Shown here: positions 1 to 9,274 of the stretch, one piece after another
How the letters are laid out: each line of letters starts with the position of its first letter
How positions within the stretch are numbered: the stretch's first letter is position 1
Source: Aliivibrio fischeri ATCC 7744 = JCM 18803 = DSM 507
Lineage (GTDB): Bacteria; Pseudomonadota; Gammaproteobacteria; Enterobacterales; Vibrionaceae
DNA: 64,000 nucleotides
NCBI RefSeq assembly: GCF_023983475.1
Contig: NZ_CP092713.1
Location: 1 to 64,000 of the forward strand
Direction of reading: 5' to 3'
Notes under the pieces: generated by a model
What the model saw: only the letters and a program-made list of their open reading frames with translations
The model's database searches: none
Told to the model about the DNA's origin: nothing
Made by a program: the position numbers and the translations under genes

Positions 1-377
1 AATAACTGAAAAATAGAAGTCGCAATACCAATTCCTGAATAGGAAAACGCAGCAATAATACAGCCTACAACCATGACCCATTTACGACCAAATTTATCAG
101 ATAGCCAACCTGAATATAGTCCCGTAAATGAACCGACTACTGCCGAGCCAGCTAAAATTGCCCCTACCGTTACTGCGCTGGCATTAAAATCTTGATATAA
201 GATAACAATGAGAAATGGCCAAGCCATAAAATAAGTAGTTCGGGCAAGGAGAGTTCCAACCAATACTGTCCAGATAATATGATTAAAACGAGAAAGACGG
301 CCCCATTGCAGTACACTGCTATTTTCTTCTGCTTTTTCTATTCCGCTATTTCCATCTGCTGTTTTTGTCTCTTCCAT
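1..377 (-). CDS. MFS transporter, N-terminal part (cut by window edge)
   Basis: The minus-strand reading frame opens with ATG at 377 behind a strong GGGAGGG ribosome-binding site and runs off the left edge. About 125 residues are visible: a polar N-terminus of roughly 35 residues, then hydrophobic segments. A GWLSDKFGRK sequence matches the motif A loop between helices 2 and 3 of the major facilitator superfamily, so this is an inner-membrane secondary transporter. The substrate cannot be told from this part. It is divergent from the YeiH-type gene at 646. Family assignment is confident; specificity is unknown. Confidence 0.8.
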   Translation of the reverse strand, partial: MEETKTADGNSGIEKAEENSSVLQWGRLSRFNHIIWTVLVGTLLARTTYFMAWPFLIVILYQDFNASAVTVGAILAGSAVVGSFTGLYSGWLSDKFGRKWVMVVGCIIAAFSYSGIGIATSIFQL

Positions 378-645
378 ACACCCTCCCTGGGATCTGCTAC
401 CTAGCCATTTTTATTATTTTTCTTTGTTTAAAAAGTATACCGATTAAGAGAAAATTTATAAGAGTATAAATATCTTAAGTTTATTGAATTTTTTGACAAA
501 TCCAGAGTAATTAACTTAAATAGAAACGTTTAGTAAAACCCACACTATCGTTAAGGATTTTTTAACTTAACATACGGATTAATTAAACTTACTAAGTAAA
601 TAAAAAGTGATATCTTGCAGCAATCTATGTCTAAAGATAAATCGT

Positions 646-1584
646 ATGACTTTTAATAAACAACACTTATTACACTACTCTCCTTTTTATATCGCAGCAC
701 TACTTACTCTTACGCCATGGATTAGCTCTCCTACCGCGTTAGTTATGGGCTTTGCTCTTGCCAGTTTCGGATTCGTTCCAACCAATTTTGCTCTTGGCAA
801 AGTCACAAAAAAACTATTGGCTTACTCTATCGTTGGGCTCGGGTTTGGCATTCAACTTAATGAAGCGATTGAAGCAACATCAAATGGCATCGGTATTATT
901 TTAGCCACTATTACAGGTACTCTAATTTTAGGTTGGCTGTTAGCAAAACAGATGAAATTAGATAAAGTCACAGGACACCTAATTGCTTCAGGCACAGCGA
1001 TTTGTGGCGGAAGTGCGATTGCCGCTGTCGCTCCAGCAATTAATGCAGATGAAGAGTCTACAGGGCTTGCTCTTGCTACGGTATTTGTTCTTAATTCTAT
1101 TGCACTCTTCATCTTTCCTGTCATTGGTCATGCTTTAGAGTTAAGCCAGCATACCTTCGGAACATGGGCGGCAATCGCTATTCATGACACCTCTTCTGTT
1201 GTAGGAGCGGCGTCTGCTTATGGCGAAGAAGCACTTAAAACAGCCACCACATTAAAATTGGCTCGTGCTTTATGGATTGTACCTGTTGCTCTAATCAGTG
1301 CATTATTATTTAGAAGCAATAGCAAGAAGATCACTATTCCTTATTTCATTGTTTTTTATTGTTTAGCCATACTGATAAGCGATAACCTGCCGCAATTTGA
1401 TTTAATTTATCATGGTATTTTTGATGTATCGAAAAAACTGTTGGTTTTATGTTTATTCTTTATTGGATGTGGCATATCAATCGAAAAAATTAAAGCTGCT
1501 GGCGCAAAACCACTTATTTTTGGTGTGGCACTTTGGGTGATAATTTCAACCACCTCATTGTTTTATATTATGAATTACGCTTAA
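646..1584 (+). CDS. YeiH-family putative sulfate/anion exporter (UPF0324)
   Basis: This 312-residue polytopic inner-membrane protein has the YeiH/UPF0324 pattern: about ten hydrophobic helices, a conserved [15 protein letters not shown] stretch in the middle and an [12 protein letters not shown] segment after it. Proteins of this family are annotated as putative sulfate or small-anion exporters, with limited experimental support. A longer frame begins with GTG at 607, but ATG at 646 gives the usual family N-terminus and length. It stands alone, divergent from the MFS gene. No regulator of the usual LysR type is adjacent. Family sure, function inferred. Confidence 0.8.
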   Translation: MTFNKQHLLHYSPFYIAALLTLTPWISSPTALVMGFALASFGFVPTNFALGKVTKKLLAYSIVGLGFGIQLNEAIEATSNGIGIILATITGTLILGWLLAKQMKLDKVTGHLIASGTAICGGSAIAAVAPAINADEESTGLALATVFVLNSIALFIFPVIGHALELSQHTFGTWAAIAIHDTSSVVGAASAYGEEALKTATTLKLARALWIVPVALISALLFRSNSKKITIPYFIVFYCLAILISDNLPQFDLIYHGIFDVSKKLLVLCLFFIGCGISIEKIKAAGAKPLIFGVALWVIISTTSLFYIMNYA

Positions 1585-1702
1585 TTACCCATATAAGGTA
1601 TAGCAGCCCGTCGTTATGGAATCCTATTTTTTATAAATAGCTACATATCTACGCCTTATAGCCTCTTATACTAACAAACCGTTCGTTATTTGAGAGGCTG
1701 TT

Positions 1703-2341
1703 ATGCTTTTTTCCTACTCAAAGTCCAAAGAGATCAAAATGATCCAAAGAGGACTGCTTCAATTCTTCATTCAATGCGTTGTTGTCGCCATTGCCTATCT
1801 TGTTATTCGTACTGACATTATCACATTAAAAGATGGGGTAAGTGAGCAGTCACTGACTGAATATTACCAACAATTTTTACTTTTAATTGTTATCTTATCA
1901 TTCAGTTACATAGCAAAAATAAACCCTAAGGCACGTTCATTTGCTATCTTAGTCGTCGGCTTTTTTAGTTGTATGTTTATTAGAGAATGCGATGGTGTCC
2001 TTGATAAGGTTTATCATGGATTTTGGCTTGTGCCAGCACTTGTCGTCACCTTCGTATGTATTTTCTTTGCTCTAAAAGATAAACAAGGCTTACTTTCCAC
2101 CTCTGCAAAATTCTTCGATAGCCGTTACTTCTACACTATGAGTTGTGCGTTAGTTGTGGTTCTGGTTTTTTCTCGCTTAGTTGGTATGAATCACTTATGG
2201 CAAACCCTGCTACAAGGGCAGTACATTCGAACAGTTAAAAATCTTGCAGAGGAAGGGACGGAATTACTCGGATATTCTTTATTAGCATACAGCGCATTAG
2301 GTTTTGGATATCAAGTGCGAAAAATACAAGTATCAGAATAA
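1703..2341 (+). CDS. hypothetical six-helix membrane protein
   Basis: A 212-residue protein with about six hydrophobic segments (near residues 17-35, 52-68, 79-92, 106-125, 145-163 and 190-205) separated by short polar loops, so probably an inner-membrane protein. The ATG is preceded by GAGAGG at a good distance and the gene ends at a clear hairpin terminator, supporting a real single-gene unit. I recognise no catalytic motif or named family. The neighbours (YeiH-type exporter, small hypothetical gene) give no functional hint. Confidence 0.65.
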   Translation: MLFSYSKSKEIKMIQRGLLQFFIQCVVVAIAYLVIRTDIITLKDGVSEQSLTEYYQQFLLLIVILSFSYIAKINPKARSFAILVVGFFSCMFIRECDGVLDKVYHGFWLVPALVVTFVCIFFALKDKQGLLSTSAKFFDSRYFYTMSCALVVVLVFSRLVGMNHLWQTLLQGQYIRTVKNLAEEGTELLGYSLLAYSALGFGYQVRKIQVSE

Positions 2342-2342
2342 T

Positions 2343-2386
2343 AAAAAAAAGCTAATTGATAGGGGGAGGTTCAATTAGCTTTTACT
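2343..2386. terminator. bidirectional intrinsic terminator
   Basis: AGCTAATTGA and TCAATTAGCT form a 10-bp stem around a purine-rich AGGGGGAGGT loop. A-rich sequence lies on the left and T-rich sequence on the right, so it can serve both the plus-strand membrane protein gene and the converging small gene. Confidence 0.75.
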
Positions 2387-2392
2387 TAAAAT

Positions 2393-2542
2393 TTATTCAC
2401 TCAAGGCTTCTGTTTTTTTAATAAAATAACTCAACATACGTATGATATCAGCCTTGCTAATATCTTTGGCTACCAATGCTAATTCAAGGTCTTTTTTCAT
2501 CACTTTCACTAGCACTTGCTTTTCTAAGTCATATTTATTCAT
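2393..2542 (-). CDS. small hypothetical protein, 49 residues
   Basis: A complete short reading frame starting MNKYDLEKQVLVKVMKKDLE and ending EALSE. The ATG is preceded by a TGAGGCA ribosome-binding site, and the stop lies next to the shared terminator at 2343-2386. The sequence is charged and predicted helical, with no signal peptide or membrane segment. Codon choice looks like that of the neighbours. I do not recognise the family. It is likely a real small gene because start, ribosome site and terminator all fit. Confidence 0.55.
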   Translation of the reverse strand: MNKYDLEKQVLVKVMKKDLELALVAKDISKADIIRMLSYFIKKTEALSE

Positions 2543-2737
2543 CAATTACTGCCTCAAAATTGGTTTAGAACAATTATAAATACCAACTAGAATTGGGGGG
2601 ATAGCATCTGAAATTTAGTTCATATCCTATATGCCTAATACCCTTCAATTTATAGAACAAACACTTAGTTTGATTATCTCTACCATTTCTTATGAATAAC
2701 TAACCACTTCAAAATAAACGTAAAGCGAATGACATAA

Positions 2738-2848
2738 AAACGACATAAATTTGAAATACTATATACATTACTAATTGCTCTTGAAGATACTCTTAACATT
2801 ATTCATCAAGGTGCAGCGTTAATTAAAGATGTAGTAGAAAAGTCATGA
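2738..2848 (+). pseudogene. possible remnant or non-ATG small ORF upstream of the CBS gene
   Basis: A frame without stops runs 36 codons from just after a TAA at 2735-2737 and ends in a TGA that overlaps the CBS gene start as ATGA. The peptide (HKFEILYTLLIALEDTLNII, then a helix ending VVEKS) looks protein-like. An in-frame ATG at 2729 is followed two codons later by the TAA, so either one substitution has broken a translationally coupled small gene or a non-ATG start is used. Coincidence is possible. Confidence 0.25.
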
Positions 2849-3246
2849 ATAGAATGAAAGTCGAAAACGTTATGTCCAATACTTACGTTGTGGTTGATGG
2901 ACTAATGACAGTCGCCGAAGGGATCTTATTAGCTAAACAGAAACAAGTAAAAGAACTCATTATAAAAAAACGACATGATGATGATGAGTACGGAATTGTA
3001 TTATTAAGTGATATTGCCAAAAAAGTGCTCATGCAAAACCGCTCAGCAGAGAGAACCAATATTTATGAAATCATGACAAAACCCGTGCTTTCTGTCTCAC
3101 CCGATATGAACATAAAATATTGTGCTCGCCTATTTGAGCGCTTTGGAATCAGTCGTGCCCCTGTGATAAGACACGGAGAAATAATTGGAATGGTAAGTTA
3201 CAACAATATTGTTCTTAATGGGTGGCAGGGTTTGGATATTAAATAA
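2845..3246 (+). CDS. CBS-domain-pair protein
   Basis: A 133-residue cytoplasmic protein consisting almost entirely of two CBS motifs. The first is about residues 5-65 (KVENVMSNTYVVVDGLMTV to the GIVLLSDIAKKVL segment); the second is about 70-130 (IYEIMTKPVLSVSPDMNIKY to GMVSYNNIVLNG). Stand-alone CBS pairs bind adenine nucleotides or regulate partner proteins; the partner here is unknown. ATG at 2845 has a weak ribosome site and an alternative ATG lies at 2854. The start overlaps the stop of a protein-like frame (2738-2848), hinting at former translational coupling. Confidence 0.8.
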   Translation: MNRMKVENVMSNTYVVVDGLMTVAEGILLAKQKQVKELIIKKRHDDDEYGIVLLSDIAKKVLMQNRSAERTNIYEIMTKPVLSVSPDMNIKYCARLFERFGISRAPVIRHGEIIGMVSYNNIVLNGWQGLDIK

Positions 3247-3283
3247 GTGACTTAAAGAACTGAGCCTTTAAGTCACTCTTATT
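3246..3283. terminator. intrinsic terminator between convergent genes
   Basis: AGTGACTTAAAG and CTTTAAGTCACT form a 12-bp perfect stem with an 8-base loop, followed by CTTATT. It sits directly after the CBS gene and before the end of the converging secreted protein gene. Confidence 0.75.
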
Positions 3284-3294
3284 AAAGTAAGATA

Positions 3295-4431
3295 CTATTG
3301 AGTTTTTTGAATAATTAACGGTGCGAAATCTGCAGTTGCGTTGTTTCCAGCGCCTGAGTGTTCCGTGTATTCAGTGTCTTTCATTATGGTGTAAAACACA
3401 TCAACAAAATCGTCATCGTTAACGAATAAATCATCAGGAAGTAACGCTATAATTGCACTCGTCATTTGAGGAATAATCAAATACGCTTGCGCTTCCTTAT
3501 CAGGAATTGTAGCTAAGAAATCACTTGCTGCTTTTAAGATAGTTTGCGCTAACTGCTTATAATCCGTTTTATCATCTTGTTCCATTAGAATAATATCGGC
3601 AGCCCCCCAACGATAGCGATCCCAAAAAACCATGATCTGATTAGCAGGATATGATTGCTCTGCGTAATCTAAGTATGGCATTTCAATCACATCAATTGTT
3701 GGCTCGTCTCTTGAAGGGCTGACGCCAGATACGATTGCGTATATTTCAGCCTTACCAGAGATCCAAGGTTCATGATCATCTTTTAACTGAATTTTTTTTA
3801 AGATAGTAGTATTAATTTCAGTTTGTTCCGTAGCAGACCTTAACATCGCATAAGGGGCAGGCTTCACCTTTTCACTTGGTTCACTAGATTGCAGTGCTTT
3901 AAACTCATCACGCATTAACGCTAAACCAGCTTTTAGTTCTTCACGGTTATTAGTATCAACCACTAATACTGGACGCTCTGGAACATCGTAAACATCTAAA
4001 TAATGAAGATTGCCATCAATATCATAAGCCTCAATATATTGCCATTCGCTCTCAGCCCCTTCTGGTTCAAAGGCAAATAATGGACTTTGACCTGCTTGCC
4101 AGCGAGCTAACATACTTGGGTCAGCTAAGCGCAATTCAAGCAATTCATCGGTATATTTTTCTAAGCCACGAGCTTGGATCTCAGTTTTATTTGCTGTTGT
4201 CATTGCAGCCATAAAAGTGCGAACTTGTGGTTGAGGTTTAGTTTGAGTTGATAAATCAGATAATGAAGCACTCATTTGATACTGATTAATGGTACTTTTT
4301 AAATTGTTTTCTAATTGTGGAAAAGCACGGCTTAACTCTTGTGCCAAAGCACGCTTAGACACATCATCTTGTGCCGCAGCCATAGCAGGAGTCATCAAGC
4401 AAAATACGAGTAGCGCTGTTAATTTGTTCAT
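3295..4431 (-). CDS. secreted protein of unknown function, DUF3103-like
   Basis: A 378-residue protein with a typical signal peptide (MNKLTALLVFCL core, cleavage likely after AMA near residue 19). The ATG at 4431 has an AAGGAA ribosome site; a longer frame upstream lacks one. The mature part has no membrane helix. It contains a central YDIDGNLHYLDVYDVPERPV segment and an acidic C-terminal half. It resembles Vibrio DUF3103 proteins, which are exported and uncharacterised; this assignment is from memory and should be checked. It stands alone between convergent and divergent genes. Confidence 0.6.
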   Translation of the reverse strand: MNKLTALLVFCLMTPAMAAAQDDVSKRALAQELSRAFPQLENNLKSTINQYQMSASLSDLSTQTKPQPQVRTFMAAMTTANKTEIQARGLEKYTDELLELRLADPSMLARWQAGQSPLFAFEPEGAESEWQYIEAYDIDGNLHYLDVYDVPERPVLVVDTNNREELKAGLALMRDEFKALQSSEPSEKVKPAPYAMLRSATEQTEINTTILKKIQLKDDHEPWISGKAEIYAIVSGVSPSRDEPTIDVIEMPYLDYAEQSYPANQIMVFWDRYRWGAADIILMEQDDKTDYKQLAQTILKAASDFLATIPDKEAQAYLIIPQMTSAIIALLPDDLFVNDDDFVDVFYTIMKDTEYTEHSGAGNNATADFAPLIIQKTQ

Positions 4432-4681
4432 ACAGCATTCCTTATTTATAGTTATTGTATTGATTTTGAATCCATTCAAATTTGTCCTTACCCCAACCAT
4501 ACCAAAAATGAGAAAAAATTAAAGTCAATACTCTAATTTATCTTTCGAATATCAAGAATCAAAAATGAGACAGTGTTTTTCGATGAGATGAACTGTTATT
4601 TACTACGATTGATATTAACTTGGCAATTTGTACAAAAGTAGACCAGACTATTTTGTAGGTGCAGATAAATGAGGCGATATA

Positions 4682-5161
4682 ATGACATTAACTTCGTGGC
4701 TAGCTTCAATTTCAGACTGGTATCAAGAAAAGCACGATAGGCCGCTTGATTCACTTGAACAATTGGTTTATTCAGCGCCAACATCCATTTGGGGACCAGA
4801 ATTAACCGATAATCAAAGTAAAGCGATTGCTTGCTGGCTAGATGGATGCCTACGAGTTTTTGAGCACGCTAAGTATCATAATATTGCAAAAGCATTTCAA
4901 ACATTACAATACATCAGCTCAAAGTTAGAAATGGCCGCCTTTAACTCTGCAGCAGATATTGAGATCAAAGATTGGTGTATTAAACGACTACAGCACATTA
5001 CTGTATTAAGTTTAGAGTTCTGTAACCAACAACATGATCAACCCACATGGAATAATGAAGCTAATACATTAATTGAAAATCACGTTAAATTAATGGCAAG
5101 TGTGGCTTGGAATGAAAAACAGACACCTTCAAATATTCACACTTCAAACTCACTTCATTAA
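4682..5161 (+). CDS. hypothetical cytoplasmic protein
   Basis: A 159-residue soluble, mostly helical protein with several Trp and Cys residues and no signal peptide or recognised motif. The ATG follows TGAGGCG at a suitable distance and a strong terminator lies just after the stop, so it is likely a real single-gene unit. It converges on the TonB2 operon. I do not recognise its family. Confidence 0.55.
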   Translation: MTLTSWLASISDWYQEKHDRPLDSLEQLVYSAPTSIWGPELTDNQSKAIACWLDGCLRVFEHAKYHNIAKAFQTLQYISSKLEMAAFNSAADIEIKDWCIKRLQHITVLSLEFCNQQHDQPTWNNEANTLIENHVKLMASVAWNEKQTPSNIHTSNSLH

Positions 5162-5170
5162 TAGTAACAA

Positions 5171-5201
5171 TAAAATGCAGCGTTGATCGCTGCTTTTTTA
5201 T
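5171..5201. terminator. intrinsic terminator between convergent units
   Basis: GCAGCG and CGCTGC pair around a TTGAT loop, extended by flanking A/T pairs, followed by a run of six T on the plus strand and preceded by AAAA. It separates the hypothetical gene from the end of the TonB2 operon. Confidence 0.7.
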
Positions 5202-5209
5202 TAACTGTA

Positions 5210-6391
5210 TTAACCCTTAATCTGCCTCATTTGAGACAAATATTGTATCCACCCTTTTGCTTCATTAGATGGCTTAAACTCATTAGCTCTTTTAGCATTA
5301 ACAAGCGCTAATTCCAGTTGATTTAACTTATAGTAAGCGCGAGTTTTAGCTAATGCTACATCATCGGTTTTATTGTAATCCTTTACTTTATCAAGACTTT
5401 TTAGCCCTTGTTGATAATACCCTTCTTGAATCTGAAGCTGAGCAACTTGCCAATAATATTGACCATCAAACTGCGCGGCTTTTTGCCAAACTGCAATCGC
5501 TTTATCCCACTCTTTTGCGGCCTGCCAGTAACTTGCTTGCGTAATTATTATTTCTTTATCTGTTTCATAATCCGCTAATTGCGCCATCACTTGCGCCGCT
5601 TTTTCAGGAATGCCACGTTGTGCATATAACTGCGCTAATATTTTCAATTCAGATTGGCTTAACACAATACCTTGACGTTGTGCTAACACCAAGGTATCTA
5701 GCGCATTACCTGGTTGATTCAATTGCAACTGAATACTTGATAATTGCTGCCACCACCCAGCCTGCTCAGGCTCTAATTCAATCAAAGCAGTTAATGTTGG
5801 TATCGCTGACTTCCAATATTTACGTTGTAATTGTGCACCAAGCTTTAAAACTAACAATTGTCGTTTGTCTTGTTTTTTATGAATTTTCGCTACTTTTTGA
5901 TGCTTATTTAATGCAAATAGCACCTTATCCCACTCTGAGGTTTGATAATGTGTTTGAGCAATCCGAAACCATAAGTCCCCTACTTTTTGATTTTCGGGTA
6001 CTGTTTTCGTTAATTGGTAGTAATGAGGTAATGCCTCTTTAAATCGTTGTTCTGTTAATAGTAAATCCGCCAACATGCGCTGTGTTACCCACGCTTGTTC
6101 ATCAACTAATTGCTGGCTGTTAACAGCGGTTGAAAGGTATTTTACCGCCGCTTTACTGTTCCCATTTTGCCAATGAAAAACACCTAACATTCGCTGTACA
6201 TAGGCTTTATCATAAGCCTGTGATGGCGTTAGTTTAGACAGAAGATCAATAGCATCCACTATTTTATCTTGTTGCTGCAATTGAATTGCACGCTGTACTT
6301 TTGCCGCATTATATTGGGTTAGTTGCTGCGCTTGAGCAAATCCACTGAACATCAAAACAATGCTAAAGAGAGGGGCGATAAATTTCATCAT
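5210..6391 (-). CDS. TPR-repeat protein of the TonB2 cluster
   Basis: A 393-residue exported protein: signal peptide at residues 1-21 (IVLMFSGFAQAQ), then tandem helical repeats of about 34 residues throughout, with TPR-type Ala/Gly/Leu spacing (for example MLGVFHWQNGNSKAAVKYLS). It is the last gene of the minus-strand TonB2 operon; its start overlaps the tonB2 stop by 4 bases (ATGA). The same gene order is known from Vibrio TonB2 clusters, where a TPR protein is the distal member. A periplasmic helper role is likely but not shown by sequence. Confidence 0.75.
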   Translation of the reverse strand: MMKFIAPLFSIVLMFSGFAQAQQLTQYNAAKVQRAIQLQQQDKIVDAIDLLSKLTPSQAYDKAYVQRMLGVFHWQNGNSKAAVKYLSTAVNSQQLVDEQAWVTQRMLADLLLTEQRFKEALPHYYQLTKTVPENQKVGDLWFRIAQTHYQTSEWDKVLFALNKHQKVAKIHKKQDKRQLLVLKLGAQLQRKYWKSAIPTLTALIELEPEQAGWWQQLSSIQLQLNQPGNALDTLVLAQRQGIVLSQSELKILAQLYAQRGIPEKAAQVMAQLADYETDKEIIITQASYWQAAKEWDKAIAVWQKAAQFDGQYYWQVAQLQIQEGYYQQGLKSLDKVKDYNKTDDVALAKTRAYYKLNQLELALVNAKRANEFKPSNEAKGWIQYLSQMRQIKG

Positions 6392-7008
6392 TTTGCTAAT
6401 GTAAACTCCAATTTCACGGTTTGTCCAACTTGAGCAATGGTTTTTCCATCAATCACTTTTGGTTGATATTTCCATTTTTTCAACGCTTTAACCGCTTCTC
6501 TCTCGAACATTCTACGAGGTTTTGCATCAGTTACTTTTACGTCAGTAGGACGACCTTGTTCATCAATCGTAAACGACATAACAACAAAACCCTCAGCCCC
6601 TCTTTTCATCGCTTTAGAAGGATAACGAGGTTCAACACGATACAATGGCATTGCTTGCTGATTACCCGAAAAGTCCGCAAAGTTTGGCGCACTAATGGCT
6701 AAACCAGAAATACTTGAGTCTAACCCAATCAGTGGCATTGGACTCTGTGGTGTCGCCACTGACGTTTGAGTTTGAGCTGCCATAGGGGTAGCTTGTGGCG
6801 GAGGCTCCGGTGTATCTGGCTTTTCAGGCACACGGCGTTGGCGGTGCTGCACATCTTGATCTTGTTCTGCCATCACCATATCAAAACGAACCGTTTCACT
6901 GCTTTCAGGTTTATCTTGAATGCCGTTATCTACCATCCAAGCCATAAATGTAAATATGCCAAACGTCATGGATATTGCGATTGGTAAAGCTAAAAATAAA
7001 CGCCACAT
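6388..7008 (-). CDS. tonB2: TonB2 energy-transducing protein
   Basis: A 206-residue TonB-family protein. One N-terminal membrane anchor (about residues 5-27) is followed by a short proline-rich periplasmic spacer (PEKPDTPEPPPQATP near 63-77). The C-terminal TonB domain (about 120-206) contains the YPSKAMKRGAEGFVVMSFTI pattern and the terminal KLEFTL strand. TonB couples the inner-membrane proton gradient, through ExbB/ExbD, to outer-membrane receptors. It abuts exbD2 and overlaps the TPR gene. The short spacer and gene order fit Vibrio TonB2 rather than TonB1. Confidence 0.92.
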   Translation of the reverse strand: MWRLFLALPIAISMTFGIFTFMAWMVDNGIQDKPESSETVRFDMVMAEQDQDVQHRQRRVPEKPDTPEPPPQATPMAAQTQTSVATPQSPMPLIGLDSSISGLAISAPNFADFSGNQQAMPLYRVEPRYPSKAMKRGAEGFVVMSFTIDEQGRPTDVKVTDAKPRRMFEREAVKALKKWKYQPKVIDGKTIAQVGQTVKLEFTLAK

Positions 7009-7412
7009 TAGCCTTTCTCCGCAGCTAAAGCGATACCTTTAACACCAGCACCTTTCGCTGCATCCATCACTTTAATAACCGTACCGTTATACGCATGTTC
7101 ATCCGCTTGAATAACTAATGATGCTTCTGGCTGTTCAAGTAATAAATGCTCTAAGGTTGCTTGCACCCGTTCTGCATCTACCATGCGTTTATCAATAAAA
7201 ATATCGTTTGATGCAGTGATAGCCACAAATATACCCGCGTCTTTTTGGCTTGATACATTGCTAGCTTGAGGACGATTAACTTCTACGCCAGATTCACGTA
7301 CAAATGAACTCGTAACAATAAAAAAGATCAACATAATAAAGACGATATCTAACATTGACGTTAAATCGATTTGTGCTTCTTCTTGATGTGAAGAACGACG
7401 GCCAAGTCTCAT
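7008..7412 (-). CDS. exbD2: ExbD2 biopolymer transport protein
   Basis: A 134-residue ExbD/TolR protein with a single membrane helix near residues 21-40 containing the conserved Asp (SMLDIVFIMLIFFIVTSSFV), the proton-pathway residue of the family, followed by a periplasmic domain. It works with ExbB2 and TonB2 in the inner membrane. Its start overlaps the exbB2 stop by 4 bases, indicating translational coupling. Confidence 0.92.
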   Translation of the reverse strand: MRLGRRSSHQEEAQIDLTSMLDIVFIMLIFFIVTSSFVRESGVEVNRPQASNVSSQKDAGIFVAITASNDIFIDKRMVDAERVQATLEHLLLEQPEASLVIQADEHAYNGTVIKVMDAAKGAGVKGIALAAEKG

Positions 7413-7918
7413 GACTGACTCCTTAATGCTTTTTCTAATTGGTGCTCTTTACGACGACAAATTTTAGCGAGACGAGCATGAACAAACATCCCCGCCAAGG
7501 CTGCAACCATTCCCGCCATCGTTGGCAATGTCGCTAATGAAATACCTGATGCCATTAATTTAGGTTGGCTACTTCCTTGATTTGCCATGACGTCAAACAC
7601 AGAGATCATTCCAGTAACCGTACCTAACAAACCTAACATAGGGCATATTGCCACTAACACCTTAATGAAGTTCAAATATTGATTTAGTTGCAGATGAGCT
7701 TCGCTGATCCACCCATCTCTAATGGTCTTGGCATACCAAGATTCATGATCATTACGCTGCTGCCATTGCTCAACCCATAGTTTTCGTTGTATTGGAAAAC
7801 TAAACGATATGAAAAAAATTCGCTCGATAACCAATAACCAACACAATGCAACCACTGCGGCCAACCACCATAAAATGGGGCCGCCTTGAGCCATAAAATG
7901 TGAAAGAAAAGCCGTCAT
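7409..7918 (-). CDS. exbB2: ExbB2 proton-channel protein
   Basis: A 169-residue MotA/TolQ/ExbB-family protein, short for ExbB and therefore of the ExbB2 type. It has an N-terminal helix (about 13-33) and a conserved C-terminal pair of helices with the CPMLGLLGTVTGMISVFDVM motif and SLATLPTMAGMVAALAGMFV. It forms the inner-membrane pentamer that houses ExbD. Its start touches the ttpC stop, so the operon is tightly packed. Confidence 0.92.
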   Translation of the reverse strand: MTAFLSHFMAQGGPILWWLAAVVALCWLLVIERIFFISFSFPIQRKLWVEQWQQRNDHESWYAKTIRDGWISEAHLQLNQYLNFIKVLVAICPMLGLLGTVTGMISVFDVMANQGSSQPKLMASGISLATLPTMAGMVAALAGMFVHARLAKICRRKEHQLEKALRSQS

Positions 7919-9273
7919 TACGCTGCCATATCCATTGCATTAGGCTGCACTGCTTTTTCAGCTTGTTCTGCAACTAGCCCTAGACCTTGTTTTTCAAGAA
8001 TAGTGCGAATGCTTTCAGCTTGTGAGCTTAAAATATTATGCGTAAGTAATAGTGGCATTGCCGCAACTAAACCTAAAACCGTAGTAACTAGCGCCATCGA
8101 AATACCACCCGCCATCACTTTTGGATCACCATTACCAAACTGTGTAATCACTTGGAATGTTTCGATCATGCCAGTAACTGTACCTAAAAGTCCTAACATT
8201 GGAGCCAAAGCAGCTAATAGTTTAAGCATAGACAACCCTTTTTCTAGCCCTTGCTGCTCATCAACGATGGTTTCTAATAGACGTAATTCTAATGCTTCAA
8301 CTGAACGTTGTTTTTCTGCATCGTAAACGGCAAGCACACGACCTAATGGGTTCTGACCAAGCTCTTGTGGCTGTTTTAATTGCTTTCTAATTTGTTGGCG
8401 AATAACAAACAATCTCACGCCATTAAATAATGAAATAATCAATCCAATCAGCAATAAGCCAATAATGATTTTACCAACCACGCCACCCGCTTGAAGACGC
8501 TCTTTCATTGTTGGCGTATTCGCTAATTGTTCTAGCATGATACCGCGTGAAGGATCACTTGCCATCATGATGACATGTTTGCTTGGCATCTCAGATAAGA
8601 TCGTCGTTGTCGGTGTCAGTTTTGGCTGTTGAGCGTAATAAGTCGCAACTTGCTTTTTATTGTCCCACTGCAAAAAACCACCTTCACCAACCAGTGCCAT
8701 ATTACCTAAGCGATAAGCATTGATAGATTGACGATGGCCAGAACCATTAATCATGGTTACGGTCGTTAATTCTAACTTTGAGCTCGCATTCACTTGCTGA
8801 GCCATAGTTTGCCATAACCCCGTTAATTGCGTCATAGATGGCAAAGATTTCGCTGCAACGATATCAGCAATTAACTGACGATGTTCTACATTCGTCGTTC
8901 CTGAAACCGAGCTTTTTAACTCCGAATCTAAATCTTTTGCTGTCTGTCTTACCACACCAAACAGCTCACCTAAGCTGCCTGTTTCTAAATGCAGCTGCTG
9001 CTCTAATGTTGCGAGTGTTTTTTCATTTTTGCTGAAAGTAGCACTTAATTGATCGCTTTCTTTTTGCAGCTTTTTACGCTCCGCAATCAAGGCGTTTCTT
9101 TGTGCTTTTAAAGTTTGTTCTGTTTGTTTAAAACCAGACTCTCGTTGTGCATCATGTTGCTTTTGTACATGACTTGCTTGTTTTGTCTCTTTCAACAATT
9201 CAGTGTTTGCTGTCGCTGTATTAATCGAAAGACCAAGCAGTGAAATAGCTAAAATCAGTGGCTTAATTGTCAT
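7918..9273 (-). CDS. ttpC: TtpC, TonB2-associated MotA/TolQ/ExbB-family protein
   Basis: A 451-residue protein: signal peptide at residues 1-22; a long coiled-coil periplasmic region (about 25-110) rich in Lys, Glu and Gln; a middle domain; then an ExbB-like membrane part from about residue 265, with APMLGLLGTVTGMIETFQVI repeating the exbB2 motif. In Vibrio, TtpC is required for TonB2-dependent siderophore uptake. The GAGGTGA ribosome site supports the start. Gene order (DUF3450, ttpC, exbB2, exbD2, tonB2, TPR) is the canonical Vibrio TonB2 arrangement. Confidence 0.9.
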   Translation of the reverse strand: MTIKPLILAISLLGLSINTATANTELLKETKQASHVQKQHDAQRESGFKQTEQTLKAQRNALIAERKKLQKESDQLSATFSKNEKTLATLEQQLHLETGSLGELFGVVRQTAKDLDSELKSSVSGTTNVEHRQLIADIVAAKSLPSMTQLTGLWQTMAQQVNASSKLELTTVTMINGSGHRQSINAYRLGNMALVGEGGFLQWDNKKQVATYYAQQPKLTPTTTILSEMPSKHVIMMASDPSRGIMLEQLANTPTMKERLQAGGVVGKIIIGLLLIGLIISLFNGVRLFVIRQQIRKQLKQPQELGQNPLGRVLAVYDAEKQRSVEALELRLLETIVDEQQGLEKGLSMLKLLAALAPMLGLLGTVTGMIETFQVITQFGNGDPKVMAGGISMALVTTVLGLVAAMPLLLTHNILSSQAESIRTILEKQGLGLVAEQAEKAVQPNAMDMAA

Positions 9274-9274
9274 G

